Assembly: GCA_900088475.1 (NCBI GenBank)
Contig: FLMG01001433.1
Span: 17,020-27,851 of the forward strand
Direction: 5' to 3'
Source: Hyphochytrium catenoides
Taxonomy: Eukaryota > Sar > Hyphochytriomycetes > Hyphochytriales > Hyphochytriaceae
DNA length: 10,832 nt
Shown here: positions 1 to 7,800 of the stretch, in pieces
Numbering within the stretch: position 1 is the first letter of the stretch
Layout: each line of letters begins with the position of its first letter
Translations under genes and position numbers: made by a program
Notes under the pieces: generated by a model
What the model was told of the DNA's origin: nothing
What the model saw: only the letters and a program-made list of their open reading frames with translations
Databases searched by the model: none

Positions 1-24
1 GAGAGAGAGAGAGAGAGAGAGAGA
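1..24. repeat. (GA)12 microsatellite
   Basis: Perfect dinucleotide repeat at the window edge; it may continue outside. It lies in or upstream of the proposed first exon of the coiled-coil gene. Confidence 0.95.
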
Positions 25-85
25 CTTGGCGGTAGGAAGTGGGGTGGGAGTGGGTGAGAGAGAGGGGAAAACCCAGGAAGAGAGC

Positions 86-109
86 ATGATGGGAAAGAGT
101 GCTCAAGAA
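86..109 (+). CDS. Coiled-coil gene, proposed exon 1 (start)
   Basis: Tandem ATG codons at 86 and 89 open an eight-codon exon ending Ala-Gln-Glu before a GTGTGA donor at 110, phase 0, which fits the phase-0 start of the next exon. The donor is weaker than the others in this gene. The frame is also open upstream to the window edge, through the (GA)n tract where it would read Arg-Glu repeats, so the true start may lie further 5'. Confidence 0.4.
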
Positions 110-885
110 GTGTGAGGATACCTTCCTTCTCGTCTCTGTCAATATCTTTTCCCGCGAATCTTCGTAGCTCTCGCATCTATAGAGATTCCGTCCTTGTCTC
201 TCAGTCATCAATTGTATTTACTGTCCTGTCACTCTGTTACCAACATTTTCCCTCTCTCCCTCTCCCCCCATATATCTGTCCTCTGCTCTTTCACTGTTCT
301 TTCTCCTGTCCTGGCTGTAGCGGGAGAAGAAGTATCTCCGATCAAAGGCAGAGACATTGAGAGCGGTGGAGCAACATCTGAGCGGGGACATTGAGCAAAG
401 GCAGCACGGCGTAAGAAATGTTTGTGCTTGTTTGTCTTCATCTAGCGCCACCGGCATCCCGTCTATCTCTTCTCTTTCTCTCTCTCTCCATCGAAAGTAT
501 CATTTCTCGTTTCGTTCTTAGTCAATCTCTCTCTATATATATCACGCTCCACGCATATGAAGTCTTTTCATTTTATGGGACAATGTCTTGGCTCGATGCT
601 ACTGCCAGTGTCAAGTATGGAGCCCACTGCTGCCTGCGTCTCTCTTTCGCTTCTTCCCTCTTTCTCTCTCTCTCTCTCTCCTTCCTTGGTCTCGTTCCGG
701 CGCTCGTGTCCACTAATTAATACCTTCAATTTGCGTAGGGACAACAGGCAAAGGAGAAGCGGAAAGTGGAGATTAGAAAGAAGATAGATCAACGGCTTGT
801 AGCGATAGAAATAGCAAAGCTGAAAGCGGTAGGCCCTCTCGTCTATTTTCCTCTTCTTTCCCGTCTTGTTCTCAGCTCCTCCTGC

Positions 886-923
<38 letters not shown>

Positions 924-3900
924 GCCTGGTGTCCTCCTTGTCTCCATCTCTTTGTCCTCATTCGCTCACCTGTTCTCTCCGCTTAAAGGAACACGCCCAA
1001 CACAAGGAGAAGGCAGAAGTGAGGGCTAAAGATTATAAGCCCTCCTCTCTCCCGTCTCCTTCTCGTCCAAGGCAGGCAGGGGACACATTCCACATCATCT
1101 CGCCGGAGTTGGAGAGAAGGAAAGAGGAGGTGGCGCGCATGCAGGCAGTATTCAAGAGCCCTACCAGAGTTGCGATAGAGAAACATGAGGATCATTACAG
1201 GTGAGAAAGGAAAGACAGACGCCGAGAGTGCTGACGAGCCCACGTTAAGAGGAGAGGGAGAGAGAGAGAGAGAGGGAGAGAGAGAGATTGTAAGGGTACA
1301 TTCTCTTCCCATCCCTTCCCCAAGTACGTCCTAGCTCCATATATATTGTGAAAAGGTGCTTGCCTTGCTAATTTTCTTTCTTTCTCTCTCTCGCTCACTG
1401 CGTGAAATGTCTCTCTGCTCTCTATAGATCACTGAGAGCTCACCAGGAAGTCCTAAGACAAAGGAGACAAGAGGACGTAGAAATGAACTGGAAGAACTAC
1501 AGTCCTCCAAGAGAATCGAAGTAAGAACATCAGAGAGGCAAAGAGAGATAACAGAGAGAGAGAAGATAGCGACACAGAGAGACACTAGAGGAAGAGAGAC
1601 GGAGGGAGAGGGAGGGAGAGGGAGTGACTTAGCAAACGTACATTAAGTAAGGAATGTAAGGGAGAGAGCACCTGTCAAGTCAGCCTCACCAAGATCAGTT
1701 GAGATCCCATTTGGAATCGAACCTGGGGAAGTCGGGCGGGCGAAGAGAGACAAAGGAGAGGCAGGGATAGAGAGAAAAGCTTACTCGGCAGGATGCTTTT
1801 GGGCACATTGCGAGCTGTCTTTTTCTTGGCTCGTCGCAATCGTGAACGGCATTCTCTTTCTCTCTTTTCCTGATCTTCATCTCACTTTCCTTGATTTAGG
1901 AACGTATGGACGAGGCTCAGGGAGAGAGACGAGCTGAAGCAGCGAACTGAAGAAGACTTGAAGAAGCTTGAAAGGTAAGCCCTGCTAATCCCTAATTTCC
2001 TATCTCTCTTCCTTTCTATCGGTATCATGCGAGCTCTCTTTTGCTCCTCCTATCTCAGTCGTGACATTGGTGCTCATTTTTGCTATCCCGTCCCTGAGAC
2101 CATTGCAGGCGTCAGCTGATGGCTCTCCGTCTTCGTCTATCTTTCTCCGTCACTCTCTATCGTGCTATTTGTCTTTAATCCATTTCTCTCTTCATTTTGC
2201 TTTATTTTGCCTCTCTTGTCTTTTATATTCTCTCTCTCTCTTTCTCAGAGTGGAGAGGCTTTTGGCTGCCGAACACTATGCCCAGATAGTCAGAGAGATG
2301 TACGCTCCGCCAGTAAGTATCCTCTCTCCCCCGCCTGTGACAACCCTCTTCTGTATATACTGCTCTGTTCTGCGGAAAGACGCAGAGAGGCTCTCCTACC
2401 ATAGAAAGATGTTCTTCCTGTCTCCTGTCAGAGACCTTTCAGTCTTTTCCTCCCGCATCCCTCTGTCTTGCGATCCACGCAAAGCCACGCTTCTCTACCT
2501 ATCCATCGTGAACCCTTTCTCTCTCTCCTACTCTCTGAGTTTCTCTCTCCTCCTTTCTGAGCTTCTCTCTCCTCCTTCTCGGACCCTCTCTCTTTAGCTC
2601 TCTTAAACGTGTGTCCGTCTCTATCGCCGTCAGTTAATCGTTCCTTTCTTCGATATATTCACTTTTTTGAGCTACTCTTTCTTCTCCCTTCTCAATAGAC
2701 CTCTCTGTTGCCTACCTGATCGTTCTCTCTCCTTTCAGAATGCTTCGTCTCCCCCGAAAGCACAGCTTCCCAGTAAACTGCCCGTACCACTTCGGAGTCC
2801 GAAGAGAGTTGAGAATTATGAGGCGAGAAACAACGCTTCTCGCTATCATTCGTCTGTTCTCCTTTCTCTTTCTTCTCTAGAGCTCCTTCCTCTATCAATA
2901 GGCCAAACACCTTAATGACCACTTCCCTTACCGGGAGAAAACTCTCTGGCAATGGCTTCTTATATTCCTCACCTACTGACCTCTCCTGCCTCCTTTTTCA
3001 TCTGTTCCCTTTCCCATTTCCTTTGTCGCTGAACAGCAGACCACTATGTTACCGGTTCAATGTAGGTGCCTAAACGTTGGCGCTGTTCTCTTCTTCATCG
3101 CCTATGTCCTTCGGTCACTCTGCTGACATACAACATCTCCTTTATCATCAGTCTTAAGGGTTTCCTTGCGCTCTTCACTGTTACCGGCATCAGTCCCTCG
3201 ATTGACTCTTCTCTATGGCGATGTAACAGTCATCCGCCCCTCCCTCTCGCCGTTGTCTTTTTGTGCACTCTGTTATATGTCATCAACCGTGTGACTTCCT
3301 CCATCCACTGGTCCAGCTTCAAGAGAGGAGAGAGATAGGGAGTTGAGGAAGCATCAGGTGAGAAAAAGAATAGCAGAGGAAGAACTCAAGTATGGCGAAG
3401 AAAGGAGCGGCGGGAAGGCGCTCACAGAGGAAAGGAAGAGACAACTGGTCTCTGAGTATGATTTTCCTACGACCGTGGTGGCGGCTGTCAAGGATGAAGG
3501 TGTTATTACTAAGCTCTATATAGGTGAGGACCGCGCCCTCTCTCTCTCTCTCCTCCATCTATCTCACCCTCACACAATTTCACCATCTTCTCTCTCCCCG
3601 TCCTTCTTCCTCCTCTGTTCTTCTCTCTTGCTGCCCGCGTTTGCTTTTCGTTCACCCTCGGCTGTTAACTGTTAGCTGTTTGACCTTCAGCTCTGTGATT
3701 GTCACTTGGTATGGATCGGGACAACGATACTGGCTTGTGTCCAAGCACAGAAGTTTTCTCTCTCTCTCTCATTTGACCATCAAGAAGCATCCTTTTATGT
3801 TTGGTGGTCTTACATTGTACTCTCTGCTCTCCATCTTCTGCCAGAGGCGACAAGCCAGCGAATCGCTAGGTTAGAGAAGGAAGCGAGGAAGAAAGGTTGA
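86..3900 (+). CDS. Unrecognised K/R/E-rich coiled-coil protein, ten exons
   Basis: Joined exons 86-109, 321-410, 739-828, 989-1200, 1428-1520, 1900-1974, 2249-2312, 2739-2772, 3317-3523 and 3845-3900 give 945 nt, 314 residues plus TGA. Intron phases are 0,0,0,2,2,2,0,1,1 and every phase matches its partner. Introns (160-544 nt) are GT...AG, most with a clear pyrimidine tract before the acceptor. The product is highly charged, with long stretches of Lys, Arg, Glu and Gln and few Gly or Pro, interrupted by a Pro/Ser-rich piece in exon 4 and another in exon 8. There is no signal peptide or membrane segment. Such composition suggests a helical, coiled-coil protein of the cytoskeleton, centrosome or cilium, but that is inference from composition; I recognise no family or catalytic motif. 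It converges on the ABC transporter gene, with 700 bases between stop codons. The Met-Met start at 86 and the exon 8/9 junction are the least certain parts. Confidence 0.7.
321..410 (+). CDS. Coiled-coil gene, exon 2
   Basis: The exon follows a pyrimidine-rich tract ending in TAG at 318-320 and stops before a GTAAGA donor at 411. It has 30 codons, phase 0 at both ends, beginning Arg-Glu-Lys-Lys-Tyr-Leu. Of the three frames only this one is free of stops. Charged and helical in character. Confidence 0.75.
663..680. repeat. (TC)9 tract in intron 2
   Basis: Uninterrupted TC dinucleotides within the CT-rich intron 2 of the + gene, part of a longer pyrimidine stretch from about 640. Confidence 0.9.
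739..828 (+). CDS. Coiled-coil gene, exon 3
   Basis: Acceptor GCGTAG at 733-738 and donor GTAGGC at 829. Thirty codons, phase 0 at both ends, Lys/Arg/Glu-rich (Lys-Arg-Lys-Val-Glu-Ile-Arg-Lys-Lys) with regularly placed Ile, Leu and Val, as in an amphipathic helix. A CTAAT branch-point-like motif lies at about 712. Exons 2 and 3 have the same length (90 nt) but no evident shared sequence. Confidence 0.8.
891..916. repeat. (CT)13 microsatellite in intron 3
   Basis: The longest uninterrupted dinucleotide run in the window, in intron 3 of the + gene, about 70 bases before the acceptor. Confidence 0.95.
989..1200 (+). CDS. Coiled-coil gene, exon 4
   Basis: The longest exon of the gene: acceptor AAAG at 985-988, donor GTGAGA at 1201, 212 nt, enters phase 0 and leaves phase 2. 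It starts with a charged helix, passes through a Pro/Ser-rich linker (about residues 18-30 of the exon) and returns to a charged segment beginning Ser-Pro-Glu-Leu-Glu-Arg-Arg-Lys that continues to the exon end. The linker suggests two helical blocks joined by a flexible hinge. Confidence 0.8.
1249..1288. repeat. GA-rich tract in intron 4
   Basis: Nearly pure (GA)n with GG interruptions in the 5' half of the 1201-1427 intron. The same intron has a CT run at about 1374-1394, which could base-pair with it in the transcript. Confidence 0.9.
1428..1520 (+). CDS. Coiled-coil gene, exon 5
   Basis: Acceptor CTATAG at 1422-1427 and donor GTAAGA at 1521. Phase 2 in and out: the split codon AG|A gives Arg. 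It reads on as a Gln/Arg/Glu-rich helix, then Asn-Trp-Lys-Asn-Tyr-Ser-Pro-Pro, the only Trp-containing, less charged patch so far and thus a candidate conserved motif. Confidence 0.8.
1536..1625. repeat. GA-rich low-complexity block in intron 5
   Basis: Purine-rich block just after the donor of the 1521-1899 intron, followed nearer the acceptor by CT-rich sequence (about 1853-1890). Confidence 0.85.
1900..1974 (+). CDS. Coiled-coil gene, exon 6
   Basis: Acceptor GATTTAG ending at 1899, donor GTAAGC at 1975, phase 2 in and out. The split codon AA|G gives Lys, followed by Asn-Val-Trp-Thr-Arg-Leu and a strongly charged helix ending Lys-Lys-Leu-Glu. The strict frame match with exons 5 and 7 supports it. 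Confidence 0.8.
2249..2312 (+). CDS. Coiled-coil gene, exon 7
   Basis: Acceptor TTTCTCAG ending at 2248 after a long CT run, and a consensus GTAAGT donor at 2313. Enters phase 2 (AG|A, Arg) and leaves phase 0. Encodes Glu-Arg-Leu-Leu-Ala-Ala-Glu-His-Tyr and ends Met-Tyr-Ala-Pro-Pro, which breaks the helix. Confidence 0.8.
2739..2772 (+). CDS. Coiled-coil gene, exon 8 (34 nt, 3' end uncertain)
   Basis: A good acceptor (CCTTTCAG ending at 2738) opens a phase-0 frame rich in Ser, Pro and Lys. I end it at a GTAAAC donor (2773), phase 1, because this joins in frame to exon 9 and to nothing else in the region. The frame stays open to 2915, so a longer exon using a weaker downstream donor (GTACCA at 2784, GTTGAG at 2808) is possible, but those are phase 0 and do not join the chosen exon 9 acceptor. 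Confidence 0.5.
2773..3316 (+). other. Intron 8 of the coiled-coil gene (544 nt)
   Basis: The longest intron in the window. It holds pyrimidine-rich sequence and a possible skipped exon: after TCAATAG (ending 2901) one frame reads Ala-Lys-His-Leu-Asn-Asp-His-Phe and runs to a stop at 2977-2979; another frame is open from 2881 to about 3071. Neither fits the phases of the neighbouring exons as well as direct joining does. Confidence 0.45.
3317..3523 (+). CDS. Coiled-coil gene, exon 9
   Basis: Acceptor GTCCAG ending at 3316, donor GTGAGG at 3524, phase 1 in and out; the split codon A|CT gives Thr. The first two thirds are a very basic/acidic helix (Arg-Glu-Glu-Arg-Asp-Arg-Glu-Leu-Arg-Lys). The last third is less charged and includes Tyr-Asp-Phe-Pro-Thr-Thr-Val-Val-Ala-Ala-Val, perhaps a small folded motif. 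An internal CAG|GTGAGA at 3355-3363 is a strong cryptic donor. Confidence 0.75.
3845..3900 (+). CDS. Coiled-coil gene, last exon 10
   Basis: Acceptor CTGCCAG ending at 3844 follows a CT-rich tract. Enters phase 1 (G|AG, Glu), then 17 codons of charged helix ending Lys-Lys-Gly and a TGA stop at 3898-3900. The basic, helical composition matches the rest of the protein and differs from the surrounding CT-rich sequence. Confidence 0.7.
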
Positions 3901-3966
3901 TGGGCTGTCTCCCTTGCGTCACACCTCCTCCACTCCAAGAACAGCCATGTCTTTAGGCGCACGAAC

Positions 3967-4314
3967 ATGCCGCTGCTCGGATATAGAGCTACTCTGAAGA
4001 TCGGAGTGCCAGGGAAGGAACAGATAAAGGATTGCTCTCTTTTTTGGGGGATCAGGGGGGATGCCCTACGTCCTCTGCTTTCTCTCCTCCCAAGGGCTGG
4101 TAAGACGCCCTACCCTGCTCGTTCATGAGGGGCTACAAGCGTCACCCTCTGTACTCTGCCCACTCTGTGCTCTGCTTCCAGACACCGAGGCTGAAAGTGC
4201 TGCTTTCAGTCCAGTCTTAGGTGTGTTTCTTTCTCTCTCTCATGCGACGCGTATACGCTCTTCGTTGCTTACGATGTAGGCCTTCCTCAACAGTTGCATG
4301 TTCTCCCCAATTAG
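3967..4314 (+). CDS. Weak candidate: tiny three-exon reading frame
   Basis: ATG at 3967, donor GTAAGA at 4100, acceptor TTCCAG ending 4181, donor GTGTGT at 4221, acceptor GATGTAG ending 4279, and TAG at 4312-4314. Exons 3967-4099, 4182-4220 and 4280-4314 total 207 nt (68 residues) with both junctions in phase 1. Without splicing, the first frame ends at 4128 (53 residues). The peptide has no motif I know. It may equally be part of the 3' untranslated region of the upstream gene; phase agreement at two introns is modest evidence. Confidence 0.2.
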
Positions 4315-4317
4315 ACT

Positions 4318-4430
4318 AGGGAGACAGAAACAGAGAGAGGCGAGACAGAGAGAGGAGAGAGACACGCGGAGAGAAACAGAAAGAGAGGGAGCAAAAGACG
4401 GGGAGAGAGAGAGAAAGAGAGACGACACGT
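4318..4430. repeat. GA-rich low-complexity block between genes
   Basis: About 110 bases of almost pure purine on the + strand, beyond the stop codon of the transporter gene. In the sense of that gene it is pyrimidine-rich, like its introns. Confidence 0.85.
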
Positions 4431-4600
4431 CCACTTCTTCAATGTAGATAGCGAGTCAGCAGTTCCCAACTTTCGCTGTACGAGATCGTCTTGTGTTTCT
4501 TTTGTAAAGCCTCAAAGATATTTATAGTGAAAAAGCAACGCTCTATGACAATCTGCGCCGTTAGAGATTGCTTAGTCTCTTCTTCTTTTGTTTGGGCCTT

Positions 4601-4874
4601 TCATCCTCTCAAAGGTAGAAGGTCTTCTTCTACAGAGACGGAAGACAGGCGAGTTCTCGAGAGCCTTCGCAACTCTGTCTCTCTATCTAACAGAGAAGTG
4701 ATCGAGCCACTCTCTTTCACCCTGCCTTTCTCTATGACTATGGCTCGGTCATAGGACACAATGCTCTCTAACCGATGGGAAATAGAGAGAACTGTGTACT
4801 GTTCCAAAGTTTCTCTGACACTTCTATACAGAGCTCGGCAAGTCTGATCGTCCACATGGGCAACGGCTTCATCC
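4601..4874 (-). CDS. ABC transporter, exon 8: NBD2 Walker B to stop
   Basis: Acceptor CGACTAG ending 4875; the split codon CT|G completes Leu-Asp-Glu of Walker B. Then come the D-loop (His-Val-Asp), the H-loop Ile-Ser-His-Arg-Leu and Lys-Gly-Arg-Val-Lys-Glu-Ser-Gly, followed by a short Leu/Arg tail and TGA at 4603-4601. Tail length after the H-loop is normal for ABCC proteins. Confidence 0.87.
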
Positions 4875-7800
4875 CTAGTCGAGAAAGAGAGATGAAAAGA
4901 GTGAGCGAAAGACCTTCTTCGACAACAACCGGCGAGAAATGACCACATTTGCTTTCGAGAGCTACGGCGGCCAGCGACAACGAAACGTCATTAGAGAAGC
5001 AGAAGAGAGGGAGAGAGAGGGGGAGAAGTAGTTCACAGCGCAGGAGTCCTTACAGGAAAATAAGTTTAGGCCTTTTGAGCAGTGCGCGGGCTAGTGCAAT
5101 GAATTGCTGCTGTCCCTGGCTGAGATTTCGCCCTCTTGCTTGAATGGAAGAGTCCAGCCCCAAAGGGAATGTTATTGACAAATCGGGTATCGCGAGGAGG
5201 GAGACAATCCGTAAAACTTCTTCCCTAGAATGCCTAAGGCCAGGGTCCAGATTACGCAGGAGAGAGCCCTCGAAAAGGACTGGGTCTGGGAGTAGGAGAC
5301 AGAAGGATCAGAAGAGCGCGAGAGAGCCTGAGTGACCGGGCAATCAATGCAAGACAAGGCTTTTTGGATGCCATGAATGGATAAAGAGAAAGGAGTAACG
5401 AACGGAAAGCAACGTACTAAACACTTCTAGGGCCGCGGCAGGAAGGAGACAGTGAGCGTAAGAAAGGAAGAGGGATGGCTCTTATTAGACTCAGAGGGAC
5501 GCCTAAGTAATTGACATGCATTTCCATCACCTTTACCCAGATCCACTGTAGATGAACAACTTGCTTTGTCTTTCTTTCTAACCCACACTATCACAGCCCT
5601 AAACCACCTCCCGTTCCTTCCTATCCTCCTCCTCCTCCATACTTTCTTCTTCCTCTCTCCAACCTCCAAGGTACCTTGAGGAACCACGGCGATTATGGAG
5701 TGAAGCTCTTCCTCTGTGAAGGCACGGATATTCCGTCCATTAACCTTGATCGTCCCCGACTGACATTAGAAGAATGTTAGCTAGTTATACAGGGTGGAAA
5801 GCAGAGCGGACGCAAGCAAGATGGGCTCGACAGCAACCGGCAAGGAACGGAGGAGGTCACACATGGGCTAGCTCCAAGAAGTGTTATATTGTAAGAGGAA
5901 CCCGCGAAGAGAAAGACTTACTCGAGAAAACGTTGTACTGGAGAGAAAGAGAACTCTCATGTTTCCTTACCTTGGGAGAGAGTACTCTTAGCGCTGCCAG
6001 AATTAGAGTTGACTTGCCTGAGCCTGACCGCCCAAAAATGCCTACCTTCTCTCCTGGCCTTATTGAGAGAGAAAGATTGTCCAACGCTGGGACCGATGAG
6101 CCAGGATAGAACAGAGAGACGGCCTGAAAAGACAGGGCGGCGATCTTCTTCTCTTCAGCGACCTCTTCTTTCAATGAAGATCGTTGACGCTGAAAGTTCT
6201 CTTCTCTCTCTTTACACAGGAAAAGAGTCTCCGCCACTTTCCTTGCTTCCGTCCTAATGTTGTTTGTCACTGTCTTCTCCTTTCCGTCGCCTCTCCTTTC
6301 TTGATGCGCTTTACCGGCTTCTAAGGCACGAGCGACTGAGTCTAGAGATTGACTGAGAAGAGTGAATGTCCTGGTAACCCACTGCAGTAACCCACTGAAC
6401 TGGAGAGCGTGGGACAGAAGGAGTGTGGGACCACTTGCCCCTCTCTCCTCTCCCTCTCTACTTAGAGCAAAGATAGCCACTGAGAAGAGTAGTATGGAGG
6501 AGAGGACGTTGAGCCTAAAAGAGAGCCACCGGTTGCCCTCCCAATGCAGCCGTAGAGAGCGAGAAAGAGCTAGAAGAGCGTTGTTGAACTTGTCATACAT
6601 GTCTCTCTCCTTTCTAAAAGCAGCAATCACATCCTGCCCAGCTACCGTCTCTCTAATCAAGGTAGAGCATCTCACCATCGCATCGTTCTCTCTTTGCTTC
6701 AGTGATCCTGAGAACTCTCTATACTCTTTCTCAATGCGGAGAAAGAGAGCTATAAATACAGGAAACGCGCAAAAGACTGGGGAGAAAAGTAGGAGAGAGT
6801 AGCCTAGAATCCCACAGAGAACCAGGGCACCTTGTAAGCCCTGCAATAAATAGTCATCCAGATAGTAATCAATCTGATCAAAATCAGAGGAGAAGAGCGA
6901 GGAGAGAGCGCTATTCTCCTCTGTGTCATAGATGGCCTTCACTGCCCCATCTCCTGACAGAAAGGAAGAGACACAGCTGGTGTGGAGCTCTTCCCCCGCC
7001 CGAAGGGACAAAACGGAGATCGAGAACGATCTAAAGAAAGAGGCCATGAGCACCGCCAAAACAGAAAGAAGGATGTGCGGGGAGAGAATACCCCTACCAG
7101 ACGCTGCTCTGTCGTAGATGCTCCTGGAGAGAGAGAACACACCCCGGTCAGTGGGCACGCCAAGTTATCAGTCTCGGGCGTTTCTTCTCTCCCTCACAGT
7201 GCCCAAGTCCCCTCCCTCTTTTCTCTCTTTGTAGGGGCTAATTGTATAAAACGCGATGGATAACCTTAGCGCGTGACCGTCATTCTCCATCTCCTTACAG
7301 TTTTCCCTCCTCTTCCTGCCATTCGGATCTTGCGTCGCACTTATGTTTCACTTAACATCTGTCCCTTCATGCGCTGTCTCAGTCCCCAACACCTCTCCTC
7401 TAATCACAGCCCTAGGAGAAGAAGAGACTAGTAAAAAGTTCATACTAAGACTTACCCCTCTACTTGCTGCTTCAGGAAGAGATTCAGGACGAAGAGGCCA
7501 ACAGAGAGCAGAAGCCAAATTATTCCTTCTTTACCCGCGAGGAGGAAGTAATGAAAGATTGTGGCCACCATTGACCACCTATGTCCCTTCTTTTCCCGTG
7601 TATCTCTTCCTTTGGTGGAAAACTGAGGGTCCACTTCTTGGATGCTAGTTGTTGAGGTGGCCTTGCCTGCAGCCTCATCTACTTCCACAGTGGGCGATGA
7701 ATCGGAACTGGCTTCCTCCCGCTCTCGACTGAATAAATGAGGAAAGTTCTGTTGAATGTCTGTGGGTCTTCCTTGGCCAATAATCTTACCCTTATCCATC

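Larger units (their letters stand above)
3901..4600. other. Space between convergent genes
   Basis: This stretch should hold the 3' untranslated regions of both genes. No canonical AATAAA is evident close downstream on either strand; GATAAA at about 4023, followed by a T/G-rich run, is a possible weak poly(A) signal for the + gene. It contains a possible tiny spliced reading frame at 3967-4314 and a GA-rich block at 4318-4430. No RNA gene was recognised. Confidence 0.5.

Noticed and set aside
194-787. Ser/Leu-rich open frames on the + strand
   Set aside because: They arise from CT repeats in introns, which rarely contain stop codons, and have no protein-like variety.
4218-4434. Ser/Leu-rich frame on the - strand between genes
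   Set aside because: Translation of a GA/CT low-complexity block.
5427-5687. 86-residue open frame on the - strand as an extra transporter exon
   Set aside because: It runs on from exon 6 past a GTACCT donor. The conserved NBD2 sequence continues instead at 5285 in the matching phase, so this is intron 6.
7360-7411. Micro-exon in intron 4 of the transporter after TTCTCCTAG
   Set aside because: Its outgoing phase does not fit exon 5, and direct joining of 7456 to 7123 is in phase.
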